From: an uncultured Chlorobiaceae bacterium
Lineage (GTDB): Bacteria > Bacteroidota > Chlorobiia > Chlorobiales > Chlorobiaceae
Assembly (NCBI GenBank): GCA_903851385.1
Contig: CAINOC010000014.1
Span: 62,001-126,000, forward strand
Length of the DNA stretch: 64,000 bases
Reading direction: 5' to 3'
Every line of letters starts with the position of its first letter. The stretch's first letter is position 1. Made by a program: the position numbers and the translations under genes. Positions 20,554-28,540 of this stretch are shown here, piece by piece. Below the pieces are notes generated by a model, which did no database searches, was not told where the DNA came from, and was given only the letters and a program-made list of their open reading frames with translations.

Positions 20554-20871
20554 TGTTCGAAGTAATGTATACGGCAGAAAAGCTTATGCATTCCTCCGCA
20601 TGCTACCAATTATCCGAATAAAAGTAATCATCACTTCCTCGACGTATTCTAGGCTGTAATATGGATTTTTTTTATAAAATACCAATGGAATTCGTTTTTT
20701 CTGCATAAAAACACTTTTTTTATGACTTAAGTACGCCGATATAAGTAATTCCGTTCTTCTTCCATACTGCCGTATTTTCTTTTCCGTTCATTCATTACAC
20801 ACTTTTTAAGTGCAAGTTCATTTTTCAGCGGTTCTCTTCTATTTTGTTATTAAAGCTTAAATGAGCAGCTT
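20554..20871. other. AT-rich gap between divergent regulator and phosphatase genes
   Basis: 318 bases with no coding frame of merit. It must contain the promoters of both divergent genes. ATACGGCAG (20569-20577) recurs inverted as CTGCCGTAT (20767-20775), 189 bases away, which may be chance. Confidence 0.4.
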
Positions 20872-21375
20872 ATGCCGATAAGTATTATTTTTATCTGTTA
20901 TGAAAATATCTGTCGTTCTCCCATGGCAGAAGGAATATTTTCCTCTTTGCTTGCAAGGTATAATCTTCAACATTTATTTTCGGTCAGTTCCGCAGGCACC
21001 GTCAACTATCAGCAAGGCTCCACTCCCGACGAACGGGCTATAAAAGCACTTTTTTCTGTTGGCATTGATATTTCTTCACTTCGTGCACGTTGTATAGACG
21101 ATCTGGATCTCTATGCCTGCGACTGGATATTTGTTATGGATTATGAAAATTATGAAAAAATATGCAGCACTTTCATTTCCACTCAAAGGCCAAGAGTGCA
21201 TATGGTTATGGATTTTGTTAACGGCCGTTCCGGTGAGGAAATCGCCGACCCTTATTACGGTACAGCTAAAGAATTTGAAAGGGTGATGAGCGATCTTTTC
21301 ATTGCAACTGAACAGATTCTTTACCGGATTTTCGAAGAATACCCTGATGTCGCACTACAGGTATCCGGGGAATAA
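20872..21375 (+). CDS. Low-molecular-weight protein-tyrosine-phosphatase-like protein
   Basis: 167 residues with the LMW-PTP fold. The phosphate-binding loop is C9-YENIC-R15-SP, so the nucleophile Cys9 and Arg15 are present. The usual glycine in CxGNxCRS is replaced by Glu11, which is unusual. The general acid Asp126 is in the DPYYG motif. In bacteria these enzymes remove phosphate from tyrosine kinases of polysaccharide export or from arsenate-related substrates; nothing nearby settles the substrate. A lipid kinase gene follows after 33 bases, probably in the same transcript. Confidence 0.85.
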   Translation: MPISIIFICYENICRSPMAEGIFSSLLARYNLQHLFSVSSAGTVNYQQGSTPDERAIKALFSVGIDISSLRARCIDDLDLYACDWIFVMDYENYEKICSTFISTQRPRVHMVMDFVNGRSGEEIADPYYGTAKEFERVMSDLFIATEQILYRIFEEYPDVALQVSGE

Positions 21376-21408
21376 TATAACACTCTTCTTTTTTTTCTGT
21401 ATTCACTT

Positions 21409-22335
21409 ATGAAGAAGCGTTCTCGCTACCTTTTTATCGTTAATCCTGCTGCTAATAAGGGTCGTGCTGCCAGCAAGGTTTCATGGCTTCATGCACTCCT
21501 TTCAGGACATGAAGACTCCTCCATGGTTACAACGACCCATGCCGGACATGCTGAAGATATTGCCCGTTCCACTATTCCTGAACAAAAATGCCTGATTTCA
21601 TGTGGCGGAGACGGGACTCTTCATGAAGTAGTTAATGCTGTGGCGGAAAAAGAGATAACAGTTGGGATTTTACCTATTGGTTCAGCTAACGATTTCATTA
21701 AAACTCTGAATCCTCCTGATACCTCACATCCAGGTATCAGTCATTTTTTCAATGCACAGAGTAAAAAAGTTGATCTTGGGAGTGTCTCATTCGGCAGAGC
21801 TGATCACCGGTATTTTATCAACTCCCTTGGCCTCGGTTTTACCGGCAGGGTAGCGAAAGCTGTTAAAGATACTCCGTGGTTAAAGGGCGAGCTATCGTAC
21901 GTTTATGCACTTTTACGTGTGCTTTCCGGATATGCCTCAGTCAAAATGCATATTAAAATTACTTTGGAAGACTCTTTTATGGAGCTTCACGAGCCTGTTT
22001 TTGCTTTTTCCGTGTTAAATGGAAAAATAGAAGGGGGGAAATTCAAGATTTCGCCTCATTCCGAACTGTCCGATGGGCTGCTTGACGTGTGCATTCTCAA
22101 GGCCGTATCAAAACTTGAATTTTTTCTCTATGTGCTCAAGTACATCAATGGTACCCATATCAGCGATCCAAAGGTGATTTATTGCAAGGCGAAAGCTGTA
22201 GAGTTGACAATGTCGACTACAGATGTCATGCATCTGGACGGGGAGGTTTATGATAACATTCAAGGAAACATCAACATATCAGTGGTTCCGGAAGGACTCT
22301 CCATGCTTTACAGCCAAGCTGTATCAAAAAGATAA
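21409..22335 (+). CDS. Diacylglycerol/lipid kinase family protein (YegS/BmrU type)
   Basis: A 308-residue lipid kinase-like protein. The nucleotide-binding region includes the N-terminal FIVNPAANKGRA and the signature SCGGDGTLHEVVNAV, followed by GILPIGSANDFIKTL. The C-terminal beta domain has NGKIEGGKFKISPHSELSDGLLDV and the closing HLDGEVY, as in the YegS/BmrU group. Such enzymes phosphorylate diacylglycerol or related lipids at the membrane. Its co-transcription with a phosphatase suggests envelope lipid or phosphate turnover, but that is inference. Confidence 0.88.
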   Translation: MKKRSRYLFIVNPAANKGRAASKVSWLHALLSGHEDSSMVTTTHAGHAEDIARSTIPEQKCLISCGGDGTLHEVVNAVAEKEITVGILPIGSANDFIKTLNPPDTSHPGISHFFNAQSKKVDLGSVSFGRADHRYFINSLGLGFTGRVAKAVKDTPWLKGELSYVYALLRVLSGYASVKMHIKITLEDSFMELHEPVFAFSVLNGKIEGGKFKISPHSELSDGLLDVCILKAVSKLEFFLYVLKYINGTHISDPKVIYCKAKAVELTMSTTDVMHLDGEVYDNIQGNINISVVPEGLSMLYSQAVSKR

Positions 22336-22554
22336 AGAACGATTCAGGGCGCCCAAACTGTTCGTTCATTACGCCTGGTGATTAAAGGTTCTTAACTTGT
22401 GGCATGGATTGATTAAAGGGCGCAAGCTAAGCCGACTTTTTTTATATTTATTCTGCAAGTCAATGAATACATGCTCAAATTTGCTCAATTTCAGGAATAA
22501 AAAAATAGGATAGTACACCAATACCTGCGGCTGATAAACAAACTAAAATGCGTT

Positions 22555-23133
22555 ATGAAAAAACATCTTTTCATTTTTGGTGTCTGCATTTTTCTAGGGA
22601 TGCTCGCTGCCCCGGCACATGCTGTTGATAATCCATATTACCTGAGCGGAAATATCGGGGCATCTTTGTTCAGTAATTTAACACTCAATAGCCCAACTAC
22701 ACAAATTCAACAAGGCATAGTGCAGACAAATGCCAGTTACGCTGTTGAGAGTGCTGTGGGACGTGACTTTGATGGTTTTCGGGTAGAGGTTGAAGCTGGT
22801 CTTCAGCAAAACAAAACCTCTCAGATAGGGGCGATTAACGTGGTCTCTGTTCTGCTCAATGGTTACTATGATTTCAATGATCCAGATGAGCTAAGTCCTT
22901 ACGTTACTGCCGGCATTGGATATGCTGGCGTCACTGCTGTAGACTATGTAAGCAGTTCAGTACTTGGTTATCAGGTTGGTGCCGGGGTTCTTATTCCGAT
23001 AACTAATATAGCGGCGTTTGATATCCGGTACCGCTATTTTGGAACCGGTACCTGCAATTTTACTGATAATACAGCCGATTTCAAACTGGCAGGCAGCAGC
23101 ATTCTGCTCGGGTTGAAATTCAGAATGAGATAA
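22555..23133 (+). CDS. Outer-membrane beta-barrel protein
   Basis: 192 residues. A clear signal peptide (KK, hydrophobic LFIFGVCIFLGMLAA, cleavage after AHA at residue 23) is followed by alternating hydrophobic/polar strands: YYLSGNIGASLFS, GFRVEVEAGLQQN, VSVLLNGYYDF, LSPYVTAGIGYAGV, LGYQVGAGVLIPI and FDIRYRYFG. This is the pattern of the small 8-stranded opacity/OmpA-like barrel. No ligand or partner is evident. The 219-base upstream gap leaves room for its own promoter. Confidence 0.82.
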   Translation: MKKHLFIFGVCIFLGMLAAPAHAVDNPYYLSGNIGASLFSNLTLNSPTTQIQQGIVQTNASYAVESAVGRDFDGFRVEVEAGLQQNKTSQIGAINVVSVLLNGYYDFNDPDELSPYVTAGIGYAGVTAVDYVSSSVLGYQVGAGVLIPITNIAAFDIRYRYFGTGTCNFTDNTADFKLAGSSILLGLKFRMR

Positions 23134-23206
23134 CAAAGGCATTGCAATGAATAGAAATACGGCAATATTCAGCAACAGGCAGTAAACAGTATACGTCACT
23201 TACGAA

Positions 23207-24457
23207 ATGCAGGTTATTGTTTTTGAAGATACCAGGGTTCCAGAGCTCAAGCCACTTGTGAACCTTAAGCCGGTGTATGGACTCTATACCGGCTTTCGTT
23301 CCCTTCAGTCAAAACTCGAGCATTCGATTAAAGGGCGTGTGAAGCTCACCTGGCATTTGCGCCGCTATCTTGCTCCATATTATGCAGAACAGCATCCAGC
23401 ATCAGTGCTCAACAAGGTTGAAGAGGATGATGTGCTTCTCGTTAATGGTCGACTGGTCTGTAGTGAGGCAGCCGCTGCACTCATAACTGAGAGCGCCATC
23501 GAACCCGGTAAGGCCTATATGCAGGGAGATGATCTTCTCTTTGCCAGGGTTCATCGTCGTCATATTGAAGATAACCATGGCTTGATGCCAGATCTGATTG
23601 ATACATCCCTTATGGTTGGAGAACTGGTTTGTGAACCGGTCACAGGCTTCCGGATTATCAGGCATATATGGGATGTGATAGACTTCCATCCCGACGAGAT
23701 GCTGCGTGATGCTGAAACGCTCAAACTGGGCCATATTGCAGGCAGTGTGCACCCCTCAGCTGCCTTGATCAACCCTTCAAACATCTACGTGGCTCCCGGT
23801 GCAGTTGTGCATGCTGGCGCAGTGCTTGATGCTGATGAGGGATTTGTGGCTGTCGGAGAGGGATCGATTGTTGATCCGCAGGCGGTGCTGATGCAGAATG
23901 TTTTTCTTGCTCCGCGTTCGAGGGTTAAAACCGGTGCCAATATTTATAGTAATGTCACTGTAGGCATGGCATCTAAAATTGGAGGAGAAGTCGAGGATTC
24001 CATTATTGAGCCTTTTGCAAACAAACAGCATGATGGTTTTCTTGGTCACTCTTATATCTCTTCCTGGTGTAATCTTGGAGCAGGGACCATTACGAGCGAT
24101 CTTAAAAATAACTACAGCCCGATAAAGCTTCTTCTCAATGGTCGGGAGGAGAAGACAGGCCTCCAGTTTCTTGGGCTTTTGATGGGTGATCACGCCAAAA
24201 GCTCCATCAATTCGATGTTCAACACCGGAACCGTGGTTGGTACAGCAGCCAATGTGTTCAACGCCGGGTTTCCTCCAAAAGAGATTTTTTCTTTTTCATG
24301 GGGTGGAAGCGCTGGTTTTGAAACCTATGAGATTGAAAAAGCCGTTGAAACAGCAAAGGCGGTTATGGCGCGCCGCAATATCGTGATGAGCAGCGCTTAT
24401 GAGTCCATGTTGCGTTTCATTGCCGCAACTGAGAGCCGAGACCCTTTATTTGTATAA
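23207..24457 (+). CDS. GlmU-like putative sugar nucleotidyltransferase with left-handed beta-helix
   Basis: 416 residues. The C-terminal half is a left-handed hexapeptide-repeat helix (IYVAPGAVVHAGAVLDADEGFVAVG, then IYSNVTVGMASKIGGEVEDS and SWCNLGAGTITSDLKNNYSPI), like the acetyltransferase domain of GlmU. The N-terminal half begins MQVIVFEDTRVPELKPLVNLKPV and lacks the GxGTRM loop of true pyrophosphorylases. This matches a Bacteroidetes/Chlorobi GlmU-like family thought to stand in for, or supplement, GlmU in UDP-GlcNAc synthesis. Activity of the N-terminal domain is uncertain. trpG/pabA follows after 19 bases. Confidence 0.83.
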   Translation: MQVIVFEDTRVPELKPLVNLKPVYGLYTGFRSLQSKLEHSIKGRVKLTWHLRRYLAPYYAEQHPASVLNKVEEDDVLLVNGRLVCSEAAAALITESAIEPGKAYMQGDDLLFARVHRRHIEDNHGLMPDLIDTSLMVGELVCEPVTGFRIIRHIWDVIDFHPDEMLRDAETLKLGHIAGSVHPSAALINPSNIYVAPGAVVHAGAVLDADEGFVAVGEGSIVDPQAVLMQNVFLAPRSRVKTGANIYSNVTVGMASKIGGEVEDSIIEPFANKQHDGFLGHSYISSWCNLGAGTITSDLKNNYSPIKLLLNGREEKTGLQFLGLLMGDHAKSSINSMFNTGTVVGTAANVFNAGFPPKEIFSFSWGGSAGFETYEIEKAVETAKAVMARRNIVMSSAYESMLRFIAATESRDPLFV

Positions 24458-24476
24458 CTTCTAAGTATGAGTATGC

Positions 24477-25040
24477 ATGATTCTTGTCGTCGATAATTAT
24501 GATTCTTTCACCTACAACCTGGTGCAATATATTGGTGAGTCAGGGGCAACTGTTGAGGTATATCGCAACGATGAACTTTCTGTTGCCGAAATTATAGAAC
24601 GAAATCCTGAAAAGATTGTTATTTCTCCAGGTCCCGGAACTCCTGATGATGCCGGTGTATCTGTGCCATTGATTCATGCTGTTAAAGGCAGGATACCTCT
24701 TTTGGGTGTCTGTCTGGGGCATCAGTCTATCGGTGCCGCTCTTGGTGGAAAAGTGGTACGGGCAGCAAATATCATGCACGGCAAGACCTCACTGGTTTAC
24801 CATGACAACCAGGGAATATTCAGTGGCGTTGAAAATCCATTTATAGCTACAAGATATCACTCTCTCATTGTCGAGAGGCAAACACTTCCGGATATCCTCT
24901 CTATTCGCGCATGGACTGAAGACGGCGTGATCATGGGAATGGATTCGGAGCAACTATTGCTTTACGGTGTTCAGTTTCATCCCGAATCCATCATGACCAG
25001 TGAAGGGAAAAAAATTATCAGGAATTTTCTTGACCTGTAA
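24477..25040 (+). CDS. trpG/pabA: Anthranilate/aminodeoxychorismate synthase glutamine amidotransferase
   Basis: The glutaminase subunit that supplies ammonia for anthranilate (tryptophan) or aminodeoxychorismate (folate) synthesis. The 187-residue class I amidotransferase has DNYDSFTYNLVQY at the start, SPGPGTPDDAG as the oxyanion loop, the nucleophile cysteine in GVCLGHQSIG, and the catalytic His-Glu pair in VQFHPESI. Sequence alone does not decide between TrpG and PabA, since one protein often serves both. The partner subunit is not in the window. Confidence 0.92.
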   Translation: MILVVDNYDSFTYNLVQYIGESGATVEVYRNDELSVAEIIERNPEKIVISPGPGTPDDAGVSVPLIHAVKGRIPLLGVCLGHQSIGAALGGKVVRAANIMHGKTSLVYHDNQGIFSGVENPFIATRYHSLIVERQTLPDILSIRAWTEDGVIMGMDSEQLLLYGVQFHPESIMTSEGKKIIRNFLDL

Positions 25041-25054
25041 TCATGTTCTGCTTT

Positions 25055-25074
25055 TTCCCGGTATCAACCGGGAA
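25055..25074. terminator. Inverted repeat between convergent genes, possible terminator
   Basis: Perfect 8-bp arms TTCCCGGT (25055-25062) and ACCGGGAA (25067-25074) around ATCA lie 14 bases after the trpG/pabA stop. The following T tract on the plus strand is short and displaced (GGTGATTTT), so termination is likely but weakly supported. Confidence 0.45.
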
Positions 25075-25088
25075 GGTGATTTTAAGGC

Positions 25089-25571
25089 TTATGGCTGACG
25101 GTTATTCCCTGAATTTTTAATATGAGGTGGTTGTTCATGTACAGACTCATTGAACCAGTCGGTCAGAATTTTTGTTTCTTGTCGATCTAACTGCTTTTCA
25201 GGGTTACAGATATAATATAACCTCCGGTGAAGAGGGCCTTCCCCGATAACTCTTATGATTTCAATCTGTTTGCGCTCTTTTTTTTCATTGTTCCATGTGG
25301 AAAAATTTATAACATTGCGTCCTGAAGAGACTGTTGATGATAACAGCCACGATATTGGAGCTATGTAGGCAATGGCTGTCCACCCGGTTTCATTAGAGTG
25401 GCAGTCGTAGCATGCTTTTTTTAGAGATTTCTTTATGGCGTATGGAGTTTGAACGTCTAAAACGACTGGTGGATTGATGCGGTTCAATGGTATGAACTGC
25501 ATCATCATGAGAGAGAGAAGAGACCAGCTGCCAATGGATTTTAAAGAGAGAGTCATTGTTTTGGGGAACAT
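25089..25571 (-). CDS. Haem-binding domain (cytochrome c-like) protein
   Basis: 160 residues. An N-terminal hydrophobic stretch (SIGSWSLLSLMMMQFIPL) should act as a signal anchor. The following CYDCHSNETGW carries the CxxCH covalent haem-attachment motif, and IAPISWLLSS with VINFSTW fits the small haem_bd domain family (PF14376, from memory). The protein is expected on the periplasmic side. ATG 25571 or an in-frame ATG 5 codons later may be used. It is divergent from a small HTH regulator with a 49-base gap between them, so regulation of one by the other is possible but unproven. Confidence 0.8.
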   Translation of the reverse strand: MFPKTMTLSLKSIGSWSLLSLMMMQFIPLNRINPPVVLDVQTPYAIKKSLKKACYDCHSNETGWTAIAYIAPISWLLSSTVSSGRNVINFSTWNNEKKERKQIEIIRVIGEGPLHRRLYYICNPEKQLDRQETKILTDWFNESVHEQPPHIKNSGNNRQP

Positions 25572-25620
25572 TCTGAATGTAATTCCTCTTCTATTCCTTT
25601 AATCTCAAGATAGTGTTATC

Positions 25621-25965
25621 GTGATATTTCCCTGTGAAAAAGCCGTATGGTATTATCTTCCTCAAATCAGGGCTGATCTTGCTATCGAGCTTGTGAAAAC
25701 GGGAATGACCCAGTCGCAGGCTTCAAAAAAACTTGGTGTTACTCCAGCTGCGGTGTCACAATACATCAATAAAAAACGAGGTATCCAAACGCCAAAGAGC
25801 AGGATATACCGTCAGGAGATAAAAGCTGCAGTTAAAAAAATCTGTGATGACGCCTCATCTGAAGACCTTAGCCTTATGGTGTGTAAATGTTGTCATTTGT
25901 TGCAGGAAGACGACAAAGAAAAGCCTGGTGAAACTCCGTCATGCGGTATGCATCAAGCATCATGA
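25621..25965 (+). CDS. Small XRE-like HTH regulator with C-terminal cysteines
   Basis: 114 residues starting at GTG 25621. Residues 20-60 give a clear Cro/C1-type helix-turn-helix: MTQSQASKKLGVTPAAVSQY followed by INKKRGIQ. The opening FPCEKAVWYYLPQIRADLAIELV resembles the COG2522-type regulators common in archaea. C-terminal cysteines (VCKCCHLL and SCGMH, plus Cys5) could bind an Fe-S cluster or metal. The target is unknown; the divergent haem protein is the nearest candidate. Confidence 0.72.
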   Translation: MIFPCEKAVWYYLPQIRADLAIELVKTGMTQSQASKKLGVTPAAVSQYINKKRGIQTPKSRIYRQEIKAAVKKICDDASSEDLSLMVCKCCHLLQEDDKEKPGETPSCGMHQAS

Positions 25966-25988
25966 GAAGCGTGATGTATACTTTTTCG

Positions 25989-27680
25989 CTACAATTCGAC
26001 AATGATATGCGATTCGGTTGAATGACCGTTGAGCAGGTTTTTCAACATGTCGATGAGCCCCATTCCGTATTTGTTGAGAAAATAAAAAATATTGATCATC
26101 CTTTCCTGAGGCATTCCTTCCGGAAAAAGTGCGGTTTCAGCCTTAATGATCTGCTCCAGCAGTTCTTCGTGTTTGCGCCGGCTTGCTTTCCATGCTTTCT
26201 GTTCGATACCTTCCACAATTTTGGTCGATTGCACGCCTGACGCAGCTAACAGCGGCTCAAGTGTAGGGTCAATTTTCGAAAGTGCTGGCCCCAGAGTTGC
26301 AAAAGATCGCAAGATCTCTTCCTTTACCTGCTCAAACAGTGCATCAAGCTGAGGATTTTCTGAAATACCCACCGCATTTTTTTTAACCTGCTGAAGGTCA
26401 CCGAATACTGCATTGTAAATCTGTTTGCGCGAAAATCCAGGCTTCCCGATTACCTTGAGCAGCTTGTCCATGATTCTGCTTATTTTCGGCTCAACCAGCG
26501 AAAAGCTTCCCCTGGGGATAACAAATGGCATGGAGATACCGAAATGCTCATAATTTTTCCGGTACTGTGCCAGATAGCTTATTTCACCAGGTCCGGCGAT
26601 ACAGGCAAAAGTCGGCAGCACGTAATCCTGAACAATTGGTCTGAGAACAACGTTGGGGCTGAACCGTTCAGGGTGATCCTGACACAGTTCAAGCATCTGG
26701 TTTTTTGAAAAGTGTTGTTTGTCCGGAACAATGGAAAAAGAGTCATCCGAAGTGTGCTCTATTTTTTGACGCTGTCCATGTTGATTGATATAAAAAAGAT
26801 TGACCGTTCTTGGTTTTGTCTGTGCCGTATAACCGAGGCTTTCCAGGCGAGAACTCTGTGCAATTACATTATAAGATGATGCGGGCGCGGATGAGAGTTC
26901 CTGCAAAAAAATGTTGGATGAAAGTCTTTTAAACTCTGGGTCCAGGCTCGAAAGGAGAATCAGTGGCTGTTCCTTGAACAGCTGCATCATGGTTTTAGCA
27001 AAACTTGTTTCGAAGGTGCTTCCTGGACAATAGCAATCTGAAAGTATGGTTGCAATACTCTCCTTATAAGTTGAATCCGGCAGGAGCTTTATAAAATCCT
27101 CAACAGTTTGCCTGATCTCTTCGCCGAAACTGGTGTTGGCGACCATCTGGTCAGGAAGACGTTTATAGGGTTCCTCATTGAAGTGAACGATCTGGTTTTC
27201 AGAAAAAATTGCCGTGTGGGCTGATTCAGCGTAGTCATGATCTTCACCTTCAAGCCAGAATATGGGTACAAAATCATATTCCGGGAAAAGTGCTTTTTGG
27301 CGTTCTGCAAAAATAATGGCCGTAAGAGCTTTATAAATGGTGTAGAGAGGTCCGGTAAAGAGTCCTAATTGCTGTCCGGTGACCACAGCCATACATCGCG
27401 GAGAGCGGAGTTTTTCGATCTCACGGAGGTGAAGTTCTGTACATCCGAAGCGACTGTTCTGCTTTGCAAGCATTCGAGTAAGTGTTTCCCGATCAAATTT
27501 TCTTGATCCGAGCATTCCGAGCTGTCGGTAGTAATCAGCCTCTTTTTGGTAATCAAGGTGAAAACACTCCAAAATCAATTCTGAACGTTCGGGACCATCT
27601 GATGTATAGTCCCGAAACAGCTTCGAAAATCCCTTTTTTGGCGTCAGAATATTTTTGTAATCAAGCAGAAAGGTATTCAC
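25989..27680 (-). CDS. bshC: Bacillithiol biosynthesis cysteine-adding enzyme BshC
   Basis: Adds cysteine to glucosaminyl-malate in the last step of bacillithiol synthesis. The family signature [21 protein letters not shown] is present, with [15 protein letters not shown] and the later [12 protein letters not shown]. Green sulfur bacteria are known to make N-methyl-bacillithiol. The start GTG 27680 ([11 protein letters not shown]) is preferred because the 16 residues from the ATG at 27728 lie inside surE and have no evident similarity; that gives 563 residues. With ATG 27728 the protein is 579 residues. It follows surE in a minus-strand set with a patatin/Omp85 gene; bshA and bshB are not in the window. 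Confidence 0.9.
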   Translation of the reverse strand: MNTFLLDYKNILTPKKGFSKLFRDYTSDGPERSELILECFHLDYQKEADYYRQLGMLGSRKFDRETLTRMLAKQNSRFGCTELHLREIEKLRSPRCMAVVTGQQLGLFTGPLYTIYKALTAIIFAERQKALFPEYDFVPIFWLEGEDHDYAESAHTAIFSENQIVHFNEEPYKRLPDQMVANTSFGEEIRQTVEDFIKLLPDSTYKESIATILSDCYCPGSTFETSFAKTMMQLFKEQPLILLSSLDPEFKRLSSNIFLQELSSAPASSYNVIAQSSRLESLGYTAQTKPRTVNLFYINQHGQRQKIEHTSDDSFSIVPDKQHFSKNQMLELCQDHPERFSPNVVLRPIVQDYVLPTFACIAGPGEISYLAQYRKNYEHFGISMPFVIPRGSFSLVEPKISRIMDKLLKVIGKPGFSRKQIYNAVFGDLQQVKKNAVGISENPQLDALFEQVKEEILRSFATLGPALSKIDPTLEPLLAASGVQSTKIVEGIEQKAWKASRRKHEELLEQIIKAETALFPEGMPQERMINIFYFLNKYGMGLIDMLKNLLNGHSTESHIIVEL

Positions 27681-27684
27681 TCTG

Positions 27685-28461
27685 TTATTTTTGCAGGTTC
27701 CATTGTTTAAGTGCGCCGATAAATCCATGTGCTGTCAGATCACACGAAAGCGGGGTAATAGCTACATAATTCTGTCGCACGGCAAATTCATCTTTACTGA
27801 TATCTTCATCGAGCAGTTTCAGCGTACCGCTCAGCCAGTAGTAAGGGTTGTTGAACATATCATGTCGTTCAATGGCATCTTCTTCCCAGCGGGAACGTCC
27901 CTGTTCAGTAATCACAATCCCGCTGATTTCGGATTCCGGCACATTGGGGATATTGACTGAAAGAATTGTATCCGCAGGAAGTCCTTCCAGAAGCACTTTT
28001 CGTGCAAGTTTTCGCGCAAATTTTGCGGCATAGGTAAAATCGGCATGTTCATAGGTTGTCAGAGAAAATGCCAGAGAAGTGATTCCCTGAATAGACCCCT
28101 CAATCGCTGCAGCAACAGTGCCCGAGTATAACGTATTTGTTGCTGTGTTGCTCCCATAGTTGATGCCTGATACAATAAGATCAGGTTTTGAAGGCAGAAT
28201 ATGACTAAGCGCTACCTTGATGCAGTCAACAGGGGTGCCTGAAACGGTATAGCCGAAAAAATGATTGTTTTTTAAAAACTTTTTAATTCTCAGTGGCTCA
28301 CCCAGTGTCATGGCATGGCTCATTCCGCTGTGCGGCTCTGCAGGCGCAACGACCGTAACGCGGCCTAATTTCTTCATGGCAACCGCAAGCGCATGAATCC
28401 CTTCGCCTTCAATGCCGTCGTCATTACAGACCAGTATGTGAGGTTTCTGAACGGTATTCAT
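27685..28461 (-). CDS. surE: 5'/3'-nucleotidase SurE
   Basis: Nucleoside 5'/3'-monophosphate phosphatase linked to stationary-phase survival. The 258-residue protein starts [25 protein letters not shown], with the paired Asp metal ligands of NDDG, then [31 protein letters not shown] and [11 protein letters not shown], all SurE signatures. The frame stays open far upstream (to 29034) through the opposite-frame patatin gene, but that extension is unrelated. It lies 79 bases after the patatin gene and next to bshC. Confidence 0.95.
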   Translation of the reverse strand: MNTVQKPHILVCNDDGIEGEGIHALAVAMKKLGRVTVVAPAEPHSGMSHAMTLGEPLRIKKFLKNNHFFGYTVSGTPVDCIKVALSHILPSKPDLIVSGINYGSNTATNTLYSGTVAAAIEGSIQGITSLAFSLTTYEHADFTYAAKFARKLARKVLLEGLPADTILSVNIPNVPESEISGIVITEQGRSRWEEDAIERHDMFNNPYYWLSGTLKLLDEDISKDEFAVRQNYVAITPLSCDLTAHGFIGALKQWNLQK

Positions 28462-28540
28462 ACGTATTGCTGTTCCCTGATCATCAGTATGGTTCTCTTT
28501 CAATGTTGTGAAGGTGCGTAATAATACAAAAAAGTTCTGC

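Noticed and set aside
20569-20775. ATACGGCAG and its inverted copy 189 bases apart
   Set aside because: Nine bases is short for a gap of this size and composition; likely chance without a second example.
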